Source of the DNA: Pseudomonadota bacterium
Lineage (GTDB): Bacteria; Pseudomonadota; Alphaproteobacteria; Caulobacterales; Caulobacteraceae
Assembly (NCBI GenBank): GCA_023451375.1
Contig: JAEXZS010000064.1
Location: forward strand, 3,209-67,208
DNA: 64,000 nucleotides
Direction: 5' to 3'
Program-made: the position numbers and the translations under genes
Shown here: piece by piece, positions 17,006-26,304 of the stretch
How positions within the stretch are numbered: the first letter of the stretch is position 1
Layout: each line of letters begins with the position of its first letter
Notes under the pieces: model-generated
The model's database searches: none
Seen by the model: only the letters and a program-made list of their open reading frames with translations
Told to the model about the DNA's origin: nothing

Positions 17006-20000
17006 CTAGAAGCGAAGTCTTACGCCGACCCGGCCGAACACGCCGTCGTAGCCTGAGCCGGCCTCGCCCTGGCCTTCGGCGAAGGTCTCAAGGCCGCTCG
17101 CCGTCCTGTACGAAACACCGAAGACGGCCTGCCCATAGGTCTCGACCCGCTCGGCTTCGAGCCGTTCGCTTTCTCCGCTGATCAGGCGAAGGCTGTAGTC
17201 GTCGCCCAGGCTGTGGACGGCCTGCGCGCTCGCAAAGAAAGTGAAGCCGTCGCCCGACGAAAAGGTCCGTCCGCCGCCGACCCTCACGCCCAGTCGGATC
17301 GACACGTCGTCAGCGGTTTCGAACGCCAGGGTCTGGGCGCCGTGGATGAGATCATCCGCCGAGGTGCTGGTCCATCGCAGGCCCGCCATCGGCTCGACGA
17401 AGCGGGCCGCGTCGCCGAAGCGATAGCCGACCTGGCCATCGAGGTCCCAGGTGGACAGTTCCAGGTCCGCCTCGCCCTCAATGGCGCTGGTTTCGATCTC
17501 GGCGTCGACGCGATCATATTTCGCCAGCAGGCTGGCGAAATAGGCGCCGCGCACGGCATGGGCGTAGACGCCGAGATTGAGGCTCGACAGGTCGAAGGCG
17601 TCCGCTGAATCGCGATAATCAAACTCGCCCTGGCCGTAACCCGCCGTCACGCCCACGCGGGTCTCTCCGAGCGCGGTGCGCTGCACCCAGGCGTCGTAGC
17701 CCATTTGTCCGCCGAGCCGAGTCTCCTGATAGTCGAGCGCCGCCTGCTGGCCGTCCGCCATGTCGGACGACCAATCGCGCGAAGTCTCTCCCCCCTGGAT
17801 CGCGGCCCAGACACGCCCGCTCTCCCCGCCCGAGAAGAAGGTGTCGCGCGCGGCGGCGTTGTTTGACCGCCAAAGATCGGCGCTGAAGCCCGCGCCGCTT
17901 TCCGCCCCTTGCAACAACCCGATCTGACGATGCGCTGCGGCGCTCGCCGCGCTGTTCAGCGCATATTGCCCGCTCGCCGAATCGAACGACAGGCGATAAC
18001 CGACGAAGCCCTTGTCGCCCGCGCCAGGCGCGAGGCTGAACGCATCCTCGGAAGAACCGGCGCCGGTTTCCACGATGACGATCCCTTCGGCTGGGGTGAG
18101 GGTCGCCGTCGATGCGTCTCCGTTAAGCGTCAACAGGGTGCTGCCTGTCGCGGCCCCGCCGATGACGAGGCGATCCGCTTCACCCGCGGCCATGTCGACA
18201 TCCAAGGCCAAGGTCGATGCGCCCGTACCCGAGAAGTCGCCTGGAAGGGTGAGGACGTCTCCCACGGCGCTGTTGCGCAGATCGATCAGTCCCGCATTCT
18301 CGAACTGATCGAGATTGCGCAGGGTGACGGCGGCGGGCGCGTCCGCCTCCGCGAAGCGCACCACGCCCGTGTTGCGGAGCAGATCCACGCCCGCTCCAAA
18401 GTCGCTGTCCTTGGTCACTTCGAAGACGCCAGCGTTTTCGAAGAGATCGTCCCCGGCGAGCGAAAGGACTGCGCCTTCGATCCGACCGTTGTTCAGCAAT
18501 GACAATCTCCCATTGGCGACTCGCACGGCGTATCCCGCATCAGCGCTGATTACGCCGTCGTTGACGACCGTCGCCTCGCCGCCGAAGCCGACCGGGATAC
18601 CCTCCACCGGACCATAGAACTCATCCGCCCCCGGATTCGGGCAAGGGTTCTCCGACACACCGTCGGTGGGCGGGCGCTGGACGCAACGCGCCCCCAGAGC
18701 GCTGACGACGATACCGTCGAGTCCGCCGCTCACCTGCCCGCCGGGGCCGACGGAGACTTGGACATCGGCGCCTTGGGCCGAGATGGCGCTGCCGAACTGG
18801 GAGACGACATGTCCCCGTGCATCGATGGCCACGTCGCCGATCATGTCGGCGTCGATGGCGAAGTTGTCGAAAGCCGACACATCGCCGGCGGTGATGTCGG
18901 CTGTGCCGATACCGCGCGCGCTGATCCCCATCGCGCCCGCACCGGTCACCTCCACCTGCGCCGCCTGGATTGTGATGTCGCCTTCAAAGGGAACGTAATT
19001 CGGCGTGCCTTGCCCAAGGAAGAATTCGGCGTATCGCGTCCGGGCATGGATCCCGTTTGATCCTTCCCCCGCAGTCTTCACCGAGGCCGCAACGATGTCG
19101 ACCTGACCGTCTTCGCCCGTGGCCTTGATGCCGAACGCCTGGCTTCCCTCGGTGGAGACCTCGCCGGCCGTGCGTATACGCGCGGTGCCGTAGCGCCCGG
19201 TCACCCACATGCCGTCGGAGCCATGCCCCAGGGTCGTGACGTCGCCGGCGATGTCCACGATCGCGTCGCCTCGCGTGGTCGAATTCAGCAGACCAACGGA
19301 GTAGGCGCCCTCGGTGCTGAGCGCGTCGCGCACCAGCGTCGTGGAGGTCTGCCCGGTGACGACGAGGCCGTTCGAATACTCGCCGAGGGTGACGACACGG
19401 CCGGCATCGACACGCACGACGCCTTGGTAGCCCTGGACCGAGACGGCGTGCGCCAAAAACCCGTCGGTCTGGGCGCTGTCCACCCGCAGGGTCGCGTCGC
19501 TGTAGTTGCTGGCGACCTGGATCGCACGCCCGAAATCGCCGGCCACCTCGACCGAGCCGGCGTCCAGGACCGCCGCGCCGAAGACGCCTTGCACCGCGAC
19601 ACCACCGCCGTTCTGGTTGACGACCGAGTCCACCGAGACGAGGGCGGCGCCGTACCCTTGCACCACGACGCCCAGATTGCCCTCGCCGGCGAGGGTGACG
19701 TTTCCGACATCGACGACGGCGACGCTGTCGGCGTCGTAAGCTCCGAAGGCGACGCTCACGCCAACCCCGAAATCCCCGTCGATGTCGATGTCGCCCACGT
19801 TGACGAAGGCGGAGCTGTAGGTCTGCATGACCACGCCGGCGTTGTAGTCCCCGGTCAGGTCGATCGAGCCGACATTGACGCTCGTGACGCCGCCGTAGAT
19901 GTAGCCGTTCGCATAGGCGCCGTTCGACGCGTTCACGCCCCAGATGTAGTCGCCGTCGCCGCGGATCTCGTCGACGTTCACATTGATGTTTCCTCCGGTG

Positions 20001-20602
20001 GATACGGCGATGCCGTCGGAGGCGAAGCCGTTCGTCTCGATCGACCCGGCCGTGATGTCGATGTCGCCGATCAGGCTCTCGGCCACGACGCCCACGACAT
20101 AGTCGCCGCGCGTCGAGAGTTCGCCGACCCTGATGGATGTGGTCCCCGCATCGGTGTACGTCTGGACGCCGCGGATCAGTTGATCCTCATCGAGCTCTGT
20201 CGACACGGTCGCGAGATCGATGACGATGTCGCCATAGCCGTAGGTATAGGCCACGGCGCCGCTGGCGTTGTGGGTCGCGATATCGGCCCCGCTCCCCTCA
20301 ATAGCGAGCGACCCGCCGTTCGATAGCAGATAGACTCCAGCGTAGCGGTCCTCCGGCGTGATCGAGAGCCCGTCTTCAAGCCGAACTCGGATGTCCTCAG
20401 GACCGCCGTCGCCGTATTGAACACCCCGAGGATAGGGCCCGCCCGCGATCGTGCAGTCGACCGCCCCGTCCACCAACGGTCCACAGGCGTCGTTCGCCTG
20501 GGCCTGGGCCTGGCCGGCCGCCATCATCAGGGCGACGGCCGCCGCGCTTCCCGACAACACGGCTCGACTGACGCGGTTCGACGGAAATTCCTTGTTCGAC
20601 AT
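17006..20602 (-). CDS. Large autotransporter with beta-helix passenger
   Basis: 1198 residues from the ATG at 20602, chosen because the signal peptide (SRAVLSGSAAAVALMMAAGQAQAQA) begins there; the frame is open 87 codons further with no signal-like sequence. The passenger (about 45-900) is made of many 18-22 residue units alternating V/I/G with D/N (for example GNLGVVVQGYGAALVSVDS, GVSVAFGAYDADSVAVVDVG), typical of a right-handed beta-helix. The last 270 or so residues are an autotransporter barrel (RVWAAIQGGETSRDWSS through FGRVGVRLRF). Function: surface display or release of the passenger. It lies 170 bp downstream of the second transducer receptor on the same strand, so it may be part of that regulon. 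Confidence 0.9.
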   Translation of the reverse strand: MSNKEFPSNRVSRAVLSGSAAAVALMMAAGQAQAQANDACGPLVDGAVDCTIAGGPYPRGVQYGDGGPEDIRVRLEDGLSITPEDRYAGVYLLSNGGSLAIEGSGADIATHNASGAVAYTYGYGDIVIDLATVSTELDEDQLIRGVQTYTDAGTTSIRVGELSTRGDYVVGVVAESLIGDIDITAGSIETNGFASDGIAVSTGGNINVNVDEIRGDGDYIWGVNASNGAYANGYIYGGVTSVNVGSIDLTGDYNAGVVMQTYSSAFVNVGDIDIDGDFGVGVSVAFGAYDADSVAVVDVGNVTLAGEGNLGVVVQGYGAALVSVDSVVNQNGGGVAVQGVFGAAVLDAGSVEVAGDFGRAIQVASNYSDATLRVDSAQTDGFLAHAVSVQGYQGVVRVDAGRVVTLGEYSNGLVVTGQTSTTLVRDALSTEGAYSVGLLNSTTRGDAIVDIAGDVTTLGHGSDGMWVTGRYGTARIRTAGEVSTEGSQAFGIKATGEDGQVDIVAASVKTAGEGSNGIHARTRYAEFFLGQGTPNYVPFEGDITIQAAQVEVTGAGAMGISARGIGTADITAGDVSAFDNFAIDADMIGDVAIDARGHVVSQFGSAISAQGADVQVSVGPGGQVSGGLDGIVVSALGARCVQRPPTDGVSENPCPNPGADEFYGPVEGIPVGFGGEATVVNDGVISADAGYAVRVANGRLSLLNNGRIEGAVLSLAGDDLFENAGVFEVTKDSDFGAGVDLLRNTGVVRFAEADAPAAVTLRNLDQFENAGLIDLRNSAVGDVLTLPGDFSGTGASTLALDVDMAAGEADRLVIGGAATGSTLLTLNGDASTATLTPAEGIVIVETGAGSSEDAFSLAPGAGDKGFVGYRLSFDSASGQYALNSAASAAAHRQIGLLQGAESGAGFSADLWRSNNAAARDTFFSGGESGRVWAAIQGGETSRDWSSDMADGQQAALDYQETRLGGQMGYDAWVQRTALGETRVGVTAGYGQGEFDYRDSADAFDLSSLNLGVYAHAVRGAYFASLLAKYDRVDAEIETSAIEGEADLELSTWDLDGQVGYRFGDAARFVEPMAGLRWTSTSADDLIHGAQTLAFETADDVSIRLGVRVGGGRTFSSGDGFTFFASAQAVHSLGDDYSLRLISGESERLEAERVETYGQAVFGVSYRTASGLETFAEGQGEAGSGYDGVFGRVGVRLRF

Positions 20603-20771
20603 GCGTAATCCCCTCGGCAGAAATGACTCTCCGCGATGAGACGCCGCTGAATCGAACTTGCCTTGCGGCAATCTTGAAAAATTGCGCCGCGTTTGGACGA
20701 TCAGGGCCGCACTGTCGGTATCGGCTGGATTTCGAGAGCGCGTGCGACCCCACGTCGTCCGCCTCCATCCG

Positions 20772-23102
20772 TCAGAACGGGGTATGGAAGCCCAAGCTGA
20801 TGCTCCGTGGGCGGACGGGCGCGATTTCGGGGGCGAAGACCCTGTAGGGCGAACCCACCGCAAACCGCGTTCCCGAGGCGTCCAAGACGTTCGAGATGCG
20901 CAGAACGAGCGCCCGGTTGCCGCCGAGACGAGCGCTCAGATCGGTTTCAACATAATCGCCTTGCGCCGTATCGAGCCCTACGCCGAAGCCCGGTCGGGAT
21001 TCGCCCACATAGCGTCCATTCGCTGAAATGCTGAACGGCAAGCCGATCAGGCGACGCGGCCCATATGTGGCGCTCAGCTGAGCGCCGAAGGGCGCGACAT
21101 TGGGTATGCGTCCGCCAAGCACGCCGATGACGCCGTATCCGGAAACCTCAAGACGGCTACGGTTCGCAAACACCCCGCCCGCCAAGGCCAGGTCGTCGGA
21201 GGCGCGAAAGACGAATCTGGCCTGGACGAAGTTGATAACGCCGTCGCCGATGTTTCCGGTGGTCAGATCGCCGCCGGGGCCGATGGTGTCCGCCTGAATG
21301 TCTCGCCAGTCGAGACGCCCGATTGAAATTTCGCGGGTCCACCTCCGCCCGTCATCCGGCGTCCGTGCACCGGCTTCCAGGAGCACGACCCGATCCGACC
21401 GCGTATGCTGGACGCCCCCGTCGAGCTCGCTGGTCCCGCCTGGTCTCACGCCGCCTTCCAGGCGCGCGAAGACCTGAGCGTTCCACGGAGTGATCCAACG
21501 CACGGCCAGGCTTGGGGTGAACGCGAGGTGTTCGGCGGAGGGTTCGTCAACCGCACTCGTCCAAGACCCGCCGCGGGGCGTGATCGACTCTTCCACATCA
21601 AGGTAGGACGCCCGACCGCCTGCCGACAGGCTCAGCGTCCCGGACGGCTTGAAGACGGCTTCTCCGAAAAGCGCGGCTTCCGTGAAGCGCCGATCGATGT
21701 CCTGGCCCCAGGCCGGCGCGTCTTCGCCCACAAGCGGTCCGCGATCGCGCGTCACGGCCGTCGTTCCGAAAGCGATGGCGCCGCCCAGGTTCCACATCCA
21801 CCCGCCCTTCTCAGCGCGCGCCAATCGCAGCTCTGTCGAATACGCGACGGTTTCCTGCGAACGGTCGACGACGGAGGCTCCTTGTTGATCCGGCTGGGTG
21901 GCGTTGAATCGTTCCTCGACGGACTGACGCATCAGGCTCGTGGTGGCCGAAATCCGCAGGGCGCCCAGCCGCCGTCGAGCCGTGACGCCCGCCAGCACGA
22001 CGGCGCTGGCGTAGGGCTGCGCCACCGCCGGTCCCGGATCGACGTCAGCCGGCTGGATCGCGACAAGCTGGGAATCGTCCGCGGTCGTACGCTGGCTCAC
22101 GGCCACGGCGTCGATGGTCCAGTCGCGCGCGTCGAGGCGCGTGGACAGCCGGTAGCCGGTCGTTCGAATGCTGTCGTCGCGCCTCTGGCCGTCGGTGTTC
22201 ACGACAAAGCCGCCGTCACGACGGGCGTAGGCGACCAGACGGGCCGCTCCGCCGCCGAGAGGACCGTTCAGAACGAGCGAAGCGCCGCCGCCCCCGGTTC
22301 CGCCACGGGTCGCCGACCCTTCGACGACGAACTCTCCAGACCGTGCTCCGACTTCCGGCGGCGCGGGCTGAATTTTCACCACGCCCCCGATCGATCCAGA
22401 CGCGAACCGCGCCCCTTGGGGGCCTTCGAACACCTCGACGCCTTCCACATCCACGAGCACCAGATCCGGGTCGGGCGACCCGTAGGTCAGCCGGATGTCT
22501 CCTAGATACTGTCCCACAGTCGCCTGCAGAGGCCCGCTGAAGGCCGAGTCGGCCACCCCTCGGATGAACAACTTGTTTCGCCCCGCGCCTTGGCGGGTGG
22601 AGTCGACCGTCGCGGTCAGATTTGCGATCGCGGCGCTGCTTGTCGATCCCTCCGCCAAGGCGAACGTCGCAGGCGCTACCTCGGTGCGTCCATTGGCGCC
22701 CCCGATCCCGCTCCTTTCCGAATCCGCTGTGACGATCACTTCGTCCAGGACGACCGCGGGCGCAGCGGGCGTCCGTGTGGGCGGCCTGCTCGGAGGGCGG
22801 TGCGGAGCCGGCTCCACTCGATAAAGCCCCGCCCCCAACGGCGTGGCGCGAAGGCCGAGCGGCGCAAGAAGTCGCTCGAACGCCGATGCGACGGACAATC
22901 GACCGGCCAACGCGGACGTGCGTCGTCCGTGCAGGTCCGCGACGATCACGACATCGACGCCCGCTTGAGCCGCCAGGCGATGGATCGCCGCGACCGCCTC
23001 CGAGGAAGGGATCGAAACGGTCACCTCGCCCCCGGCGCCGTTGGCTTGGTTGAGCGGAGCGCCGGCGAGGACGAACGGCGCGATGAACACCGCCAGGTTC
23101 AC
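20772..23102 (-). CDS. TonB-dependent transducer with STN domain (second system)
   Basis: 776 residues, GTG start overlapping the FecR stop (GTGA). Short signal peptide, STN domain (about 25-100, VTVSIPSSEAVAAIHRLAAQAGVDVVIVADLHG), Pro-rich linker, TonB box (DEVIVTAD), plug (about 125-235, KLFIRGVADSAF and GVEVFEGPQGARFASGSIGGVVKI) and barrel ending ISLGFHTPF. It is shorter than the other transducer in the window and only distantly related. It should signal through the adjacent FecR and sigma factor. The substrate is unknown. Confidence 0.9.
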   Translation of the reverse strand: MNLAVFIAPFVLAGAPLNQANGAGGEVTVSIPSSEAVAAIHRLAAQAGVDVVIVADLHGRRTSALAGRLSVASAFERLLAPLGLRATPLGAGLYRVEPAPHRPPSRPPTRTPAAPAVVLDEVIVTADSERSGIGGANGRTEVAPATFALAEGSTSSAAIANLTATVDSTRQGAGRNKLFIRGVADSAFSGPLQATVGQYLGDIRLTYGSPDPDLVLVDVEGVEVFEGPQGARFASGSIGGVVKIQPAPPEVGARSGEFVVEGSATRGGTGGGGASLVLNGPLGGGAARLVAYARRDGGFVVNTDGQRRDDSIRTTGYRLSTRLDARDWTIDAVAVSQRTTADDSQLVAIQPADVDPGPAVAQPYASAVVLAGVTARRRLGALRISATTSLMRQSVEERFNATQPDQQGASVVDRSQETVAYSTELRLARAEKGGWMWNLGGAIAFGTTAVTRDRGPLVGEDAPAWGQDIDRRFTEAALFGEAVFKPSGTLSLSAGGRASYLDVEESITPRGGSWTSAVDEPSAEHLAFTPSLAVRWITPWNAQVFARLEGGVRPGGTSELDGGVQHTRSDRVVLLEAGARTPDDGRRWTREISIGRLDWRDIQADTIGPGGDLTTGNIGDGVINFVQARFVFRASDDLALAGGVFANRSRLEVSGYGVIGVLGGRIPNVAPFGAQLSATYGPRRLIGLPFSISANGRYVGESRPGFGVGLDTAQGDYVETDLSARLGGNRALVLRISNVLDASGTRFAVGSPYRVFAPEIAPVRPRSISLGFHTPF

Positions 23103-24073
23103 GCCGATGCGTGCGGCTGCAGTCGCCAGCCCGCGTCGTGGTCCACAATCGAAACGGCGAAAAGACGCTCCAGCCGCCCTCGAAGTTCAGAGCGGGGGAA
23201 TGAGGTCGCGATGCTGCCGGAAAAAGGGCGCTGGGCAAGCGACGGATCGACGCTGATCGATATCCCCAGGGCGCGCGACAGGTCTTCGGCCACGATCGCC
23301 AAGGGTTCCGCGTCGTAAGCCAGCCGCGCGTTCCGCCAACCGGAAACCTGCTCGACCTGAAGACGCCGCCGCGACATGCCCTGCGCCGTGGCGACGACCC
23401 CTTCGCCCGGGCCCAGCCGCTCCGATCGCCCCCCTTGGTCGATGCGCACCATGCCTTCCGAAACGCCTACGCGGACGCCCCGTGACAGGCGCGTGACGTC
23501 GAACACGGTCCCGAGATCGGTCACCCGGGCGTCGCCGACCGTGACGACGAATGGCCTGCCCGCATCGTGAGCCACCTCGAACAGGCCGCGGCCCGCTTCA
23601 AGGCTCACGGCCCGTGGCCGCCCGCGGCTCAGGATCACGCGGGTGCCGCCGTCGAGGTGCACGGTGGTGCCGTCCGCCAAGGTCAGGCTGCGCCGTTGAC
23701 CCGGCTCGGTCGTGATCGCGTGCGGCGCCCACCACGCCGTCCCCAACCAGAGGGCGCCGACGAGGGCGGCCGCAATCGGAAGGCCGATGGCGAGGCGTCT
23801 CGTCCTGCCAGGCGGGCGGGGTATGGCGGTGCGGCCATGTCGTCGAAGGGGTTCCGTGACCGCCAGCGCACCACCACGCCGCGGCTGTTGCGACAGAACG
23901 TCGACGATGTCCGCCTCCCCTTCGGCCAGTCGCCAGTAGGCGTCGGCGTGTCGCGGGTCGGCGGTCATCCACGCCCCCCAGTCCTCCCAGGCGACGAAAT
24001 CGGCGTCGTTGACGCGAAGGAGCCAAGCGACGGCCGCTTCCTCAATGGCGCTGTTGGGGTCGCTCATGCGCAT
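23099..24073 (-). CDS. FecR-type sigma regulator (second system)
   Basis: 324 residues. N-terminal DUF4880-like region (AIEEAAVAWLLRVNDADFVAWEDWGAWM), Arg/Pro-rich stretch, transmembrane span (about 90-112, RLAIGLPIAAALVGALWLGTAWW), FecR domain (TEPGQRRSLTLADGTTVHLDGGT) and C-terminal STN-like region (LAIVAEDLSRALGISISVDPSLAQRPFSG). It starts 24 nt after the sigma gene and overlaps the receptor start by 4 nt, so translation is coupled. Inner-membrane link between receptor and sigma factor. Confidence 0.92.
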   Translation of the reverse strand: MRMSDPNSAIEEAAVAWLLRVNDADFVAWEDWGAWMTADPRHADAYWRLAEGEADIVDVLSQQPRRGGALAVTEPLRRHGRTAIPRPPGRTRRLAIGLPIAAALVGALWLGTAWWAPHAITTEPGQRRSLTLADGTTVHLDGGTRVILSRGRPRAVSLEAGRGLFEVAHDAGRPFVVTVGDARVTDLGTVFDVTRLSRGVRVGVSEGMVRIDQGGRSERLGPGEGVVATAQGMSRRRLQVEQVSGWRNARLAYDAEPLAIVAEDLSRALGISISVDPSLAQRPFSGSIATSFPRSELRGRLERLFAVSIVDHDAGWRLQPHASA

Positions 24074-24097
24074 ACCTCGAAGACGCCGCAGCTCGGG

Positions 24098-24631
24098 TCA
24101 ACCCTCATGGCCGCCTCTCAAATCCAGGAGAGCGCCATAGACTCTTCGAAGGTGCTTTTCGATCGTGCTCAGGCTCAATCCCAGTTCAACGGCGACCTCG
24201 CGCTGCGTCCGTCCCTCAAGACGGTGACGCCGAAAGATCACGCCCGCAGGTTCACCGAGCGCCTCCAACCGCGCTTCGACTTGGCGGAGCGTCTGTCTCG
24301 CCATCAGAAGATGCTCCGGGTCAGGCGACGTCAGTTCCCCCCGCCCCTCCGGATCAACCTGGGACATCCAGTGACGGTCGCGCAGGTTGGACCGCCTGCG
24401 CCCGCGCCGATGATCCAGGAGGGCGGTGTACACCATGCGAAAGAGGTAGGCGCGGGCGTTGCGGGGGGGCTCTGGAAGAACCGGGATGCGAAGCCACACC
24501 TCCTGAAGAATGTCCTCAGCGTCATCTCCCGCCCCCAGCGATCTGGCGTAGTTCGCGAGGTCGCGTCTCAGCTCAAGAAACTGGGCCTCGAGCCGGCCGG
24601 TTGAAGAGGAAGGCGCTGCGTCCATCGCCAT
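24098..24631 (-). CDS. ECF sigma factor (FecI type, second system)
   Basis: 177 residues. Region 2 (about 25-90: YARSLGAGDDAEDILQEVWLRI, LFRMVYTALLDHRRGRR) and region 4 (about 120-170: LGEPAGVIFRRHRLEGRTQREVAVELGLSLSTIEKHL). First gene of the second cell-surface signalling operon (sigma, FecR, transducer, and possibly the autotransporter). A second ATG two codons in (24625) is an alternative start. Confidence 0.92.
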   Translation of the reverse strand: MAMDAAPSSSTGRLEAQFLELRRDLANYARSLGAGDDAEDILQEVWLRIPVLPEPPRNARAYLFRMVYTALLDHRRGRRRSNLRDRHWMSQVDPEGRGELTSPDPEHLLMARQTLRQVEARLEALGEPAGVIFRRHRLEGRTQREVAVELGLSLSTIEKHLRRVYGALLDLRGGHEG

Positions 24632-24748
24632 GAACTACACCCGGTGCTGAGCAATCTGACAAGAGATGATGGGACGCTGAGACTGAGCGGCGGGGGGCCG
24701 TGCACCGGAGGGATTCGGGCCGACCTCGCTCGGACGGCTCCAAGCCCC

Positions 24749-24764
24749 CTTACATGCCGCAACA
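24749..24764 (+). promoter_or_regulatory. Direct-repeat operator candidate, site D
   Basis: CTTACATGCCGCAACA: CTTACA and GCAACA, starts 10 bp apart, 185 bp before the EF-hand start at 24950. It matches the architecture of sites A-C, with the same variant hexamers as site E. Confidence 0.45.
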
Positions 24765-24891
24765 TTGGGAAGGATCGCCGGTAATGATCAGGGTGCAAGG
24801 TGGCTGCGTCGAAGGAAACGCGCCTCCTGAACCGTTTCCGCCGACGTCCCACGCCGGGCGGGTTCACCCCCCCCCTGTCGCCGCCCGGCGG

Positions 24892-24923
24892 GCCGGCCGC
24901 GCTCCCCCCAAGGCGCGGCCGGC
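24892..24923 (+). promoter_or_regulatory. GC-rich leader hairpin of the second EF-hand gene
   Basis: Perfect 11-bp arms (GCCGGCCGCGC / GCGCGGCCGGC) around a 10-nt loop, ending 26 nt before the ATG. There is no upstream plus-strand gene close by whose transcript it would need to terminate, so a 5'UTR role (mRNA stability, attenuation) is more likely than termination. Confidence 0.5.
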
Positions 24924-24949
24924 TCCTCTCAGCACCGAAGGATAAGCCC

Positions 24950-25396
24950 ATGCGCCTCGTCGCCCCGTTCGCCCTGTTTTCGCTCGCCCTCGCCGTCACG
25001 CCCGCCGTCGCGCTCGTCGTCGGCAAAGTCGCCCCGGCGCCCTTTGAGGCGCTCTACGAAAGGGTCGACGCCGATCGGAACGACCAAATTACTCGAGCAG
25101 AGTTCGACGCGGCTCGATCGGCGGGCTTTGCTCGAGCCGACACGGACCGGAATGGACGTTTGGTCCAGGCGGAACTGTCCGCCCTCGCCCAAGACAGCGA
25201 CGGTCCGGCCGATGCCCGCCGACTTCGCGAGCAGCGGGAACGCTTGCAGAGCATCGACAGAAACGGCGATCAGGCCGTTGATGCTGCGGAGTTCGCCGCA
25301 CTGGGCGAAAACAGCTTCAACTCCCTCGACGTCGATCGCGACGGAGCGATCACGCGCAGCGAGGCCGGCGCGCTGGCCCGCGCGATGGGCTTCTGA
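24950..25396 (+). CDS. Secreted EF-hand calcium-binding protein (copy 2)
   Basis: 148 residues from the ATG at 24950, preceded by GAAGGA. An upstream in-frame start at 24800 has no signal-like sequence and would run through the leader hairpin. Signal peptide MRLVAPFALFSLALAVTPAVA, then four EF-hand loops (DADRNDQITRAE, DTDRNGRLVQAE, DRNGDQAVDAAE, DVDRDGAITRSE); the first has Asn/Gln substitutions that may weaken calcium binding. Paralogue of the gene at 2184, and like it followed by an RcnB-like gene and small membrane protein gene. Calcium-binding periplasmic protein; partner unknown. Confidence 0.9.
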   Translation: MRLVAPFALFSLALAVTPAVALVVGKVAPAPFEALYERVDADRNDQITRAEFDAARSAGFARADTDRNGRLVQAELSALAQDSDGPADARRLREQRERLQSIDRNGDQAVDAAEFAALGENSFNSLDVDRDGAITRSEAGALARAMGF

Positions 25397-25501
25397 AGCT
25401 GGGCCTCGCTTCTCGTCCGGGTTCTTCGCGTCTCGCCCTTGGCGGCTCGCCGGTGACGGCGGGCCGCCTGCGTCTGCGGCGACCTCACCCCGTTGGGACG
25501 G

Positions 25502-25517
25502 CTTACAATGAGCAACA
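25502..25517 (+). promoter_or_regulatory. Direct-repeat operator candidate, site E
   Basis: CTTACAATGAGCAACA, hexamer starts 10 bp apart, 62 bp before the start of the second RcnB-like gene. Same hexamers as site D. Confidence 0.45.
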
Positions 25518-25579
25518 ATCATATCGAACCCGATCTCATTATGAGCGGCATGGTGCGATGTCTTCACGGAGCCCCTCCC

Positions 25580-26023
25580 ATGCGCCGCCCCATCCTGGCC
25601 GCCTATCCGCTGGTCGCCGCCGTCGGCCTTGCTGGCGCGACCGACCCCGCCATCGCCAAGCCTTATGGGCGCGCCGCCTCCGCCGCTGAGTCTCGCTTCC
25701 CATCGACGGGGGTCGTGGATCGCAGCCGGCCCGACTGGTGGCGCTCTCAACCCGAGTTCGTCGACTACCAAGGTCGCCGGCCAGGCTACGCCTATGCGCC
25801 GGGATACGGCTACTATCCAACCCCGGACCGCCCCTTCGGCGGCGCATGGGTCGTCGGGTCGCATTATCCGGTTTCGATGCGACGCTTCATCGTCGCGACG
25901 CCTGCTCGCTACGGCCTGCCGGCGCCGTCGCCCGGGCATGGCTGGTACTACGCTGACGACAATTTCGTACTCGTCCGCCGCTCCACCTGGGTGGTGACGC
26001 GCACGGTGGCGGGCGGGTGGTGA
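25580..26023 (+). CDS. RcnB-like secreted protein (copy 2)
   Basis: 147 residues from the ATG at 25580, which has GGAG 8 nt upstream and begins the signal peptide (MRRPILAAYPLVAAVGLAGATDPAIA). From SRPDWWRSQPEFVDYQGRRPGYAYAPGYGYYP to RTVAGGW it is closely similar to the protein at 6321, including the RcnB-type C-terminus YGLPAPSPGHGWYYADDNFVLV, but it lacks the GTNWENPPG segment. Periplasmic; a link to metal homeostasis is suggested only by family. The stop codon lies inside the ribosome binding site of the next gene. Confidence 0.78.
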   Translation: MRRPILAAYPLVAAVGLAGATDPAIAKPYGRAASAAESRFPSTGVVDRSRPDWWRSQPEFVDYQGRRPGYAYAPGYGYYPTPDRPFGGAWVVGSHYPVSMRRFIVATPARYGLPAPSPGHGWYYADDNFVLVRRSTWVVTRTVAGGW

Positions 26024-26028
26024 AACCG

Positions 26029-26250
26029 ATGCGAGCATCTTCTTCTCGGCCGGCGCAGCGTCGCCGCATTCTGCCGCCGTCCTACCTGCCCTGCCTTGTC
26101 CTGGTTCTCATCTACGTCTTGCTGATCTTCATCGTTCCCCCTGCCGCCGACGCGTACTTTGACGCCCAAGATCGCAACGCGAGCGAGCCAGCAAAACTTG
26201 GCGCAGCCGCTCGGCCGGATCCAGACCCCGAATATCGATGGCGATCCTGA
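26029..26250 (+). CDS. Small single-span membrane protein, copy 2 (73 aa)
   Basis: ATG at 26029, with GGTGGTGA (containing the previous stop) 5 nt upstream. 73 residues: basic N-terminus (MRASSSRPAQRRR), hydrophobic span (about 19-37, CLVLVLIYVLLIFIVPPAA), then YFDAQDR and DPDPEYR in the tail. Same length and layout as the copy at 6815. Unrecognised family; predicted inner-membrane protein with a short cytoplasmic N-terminus and exported tail by the positive-inside rule. Confidence 0.72.
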   Translation: MRASSSRPAQRRRILPPSYLPCLVLVLIYVLLIFIVPPAADAYFDAQDRNASEPAKLGAAARPDPDPEYRWRS

Positions 26251-26286
26251 CGCCCGTGACCTCGCGAAACGCACGGATCACGGGCG
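26251..26286. terminator. Hairpin between convergent genes
   Basis: 9-bp arms (CGCCCGTGA / TCACGGGCG) with an 18-nt loop between the small membrane protein stop (26250) and the receptor stop (26305). A moderate terminator candidate for either strand. Confidence 0.4.
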
Positions 26287-26304
26287 ATGGACAGGCAGGA
26301 CGGC

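Larger units (their letters stand above)
24632..24949. other. Divergent promoter region, sigma operon versus EF-hand gene 2
   Basis: 318 bp without a credible gene. It must carry the promoter for the minus-strand sigma operon. For the plus-strand EF-hand gene it carries site D (24749-24764) and a strong leader hairpin (24892-24923). Nothing else is recognisable. Confidence 0.5.
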
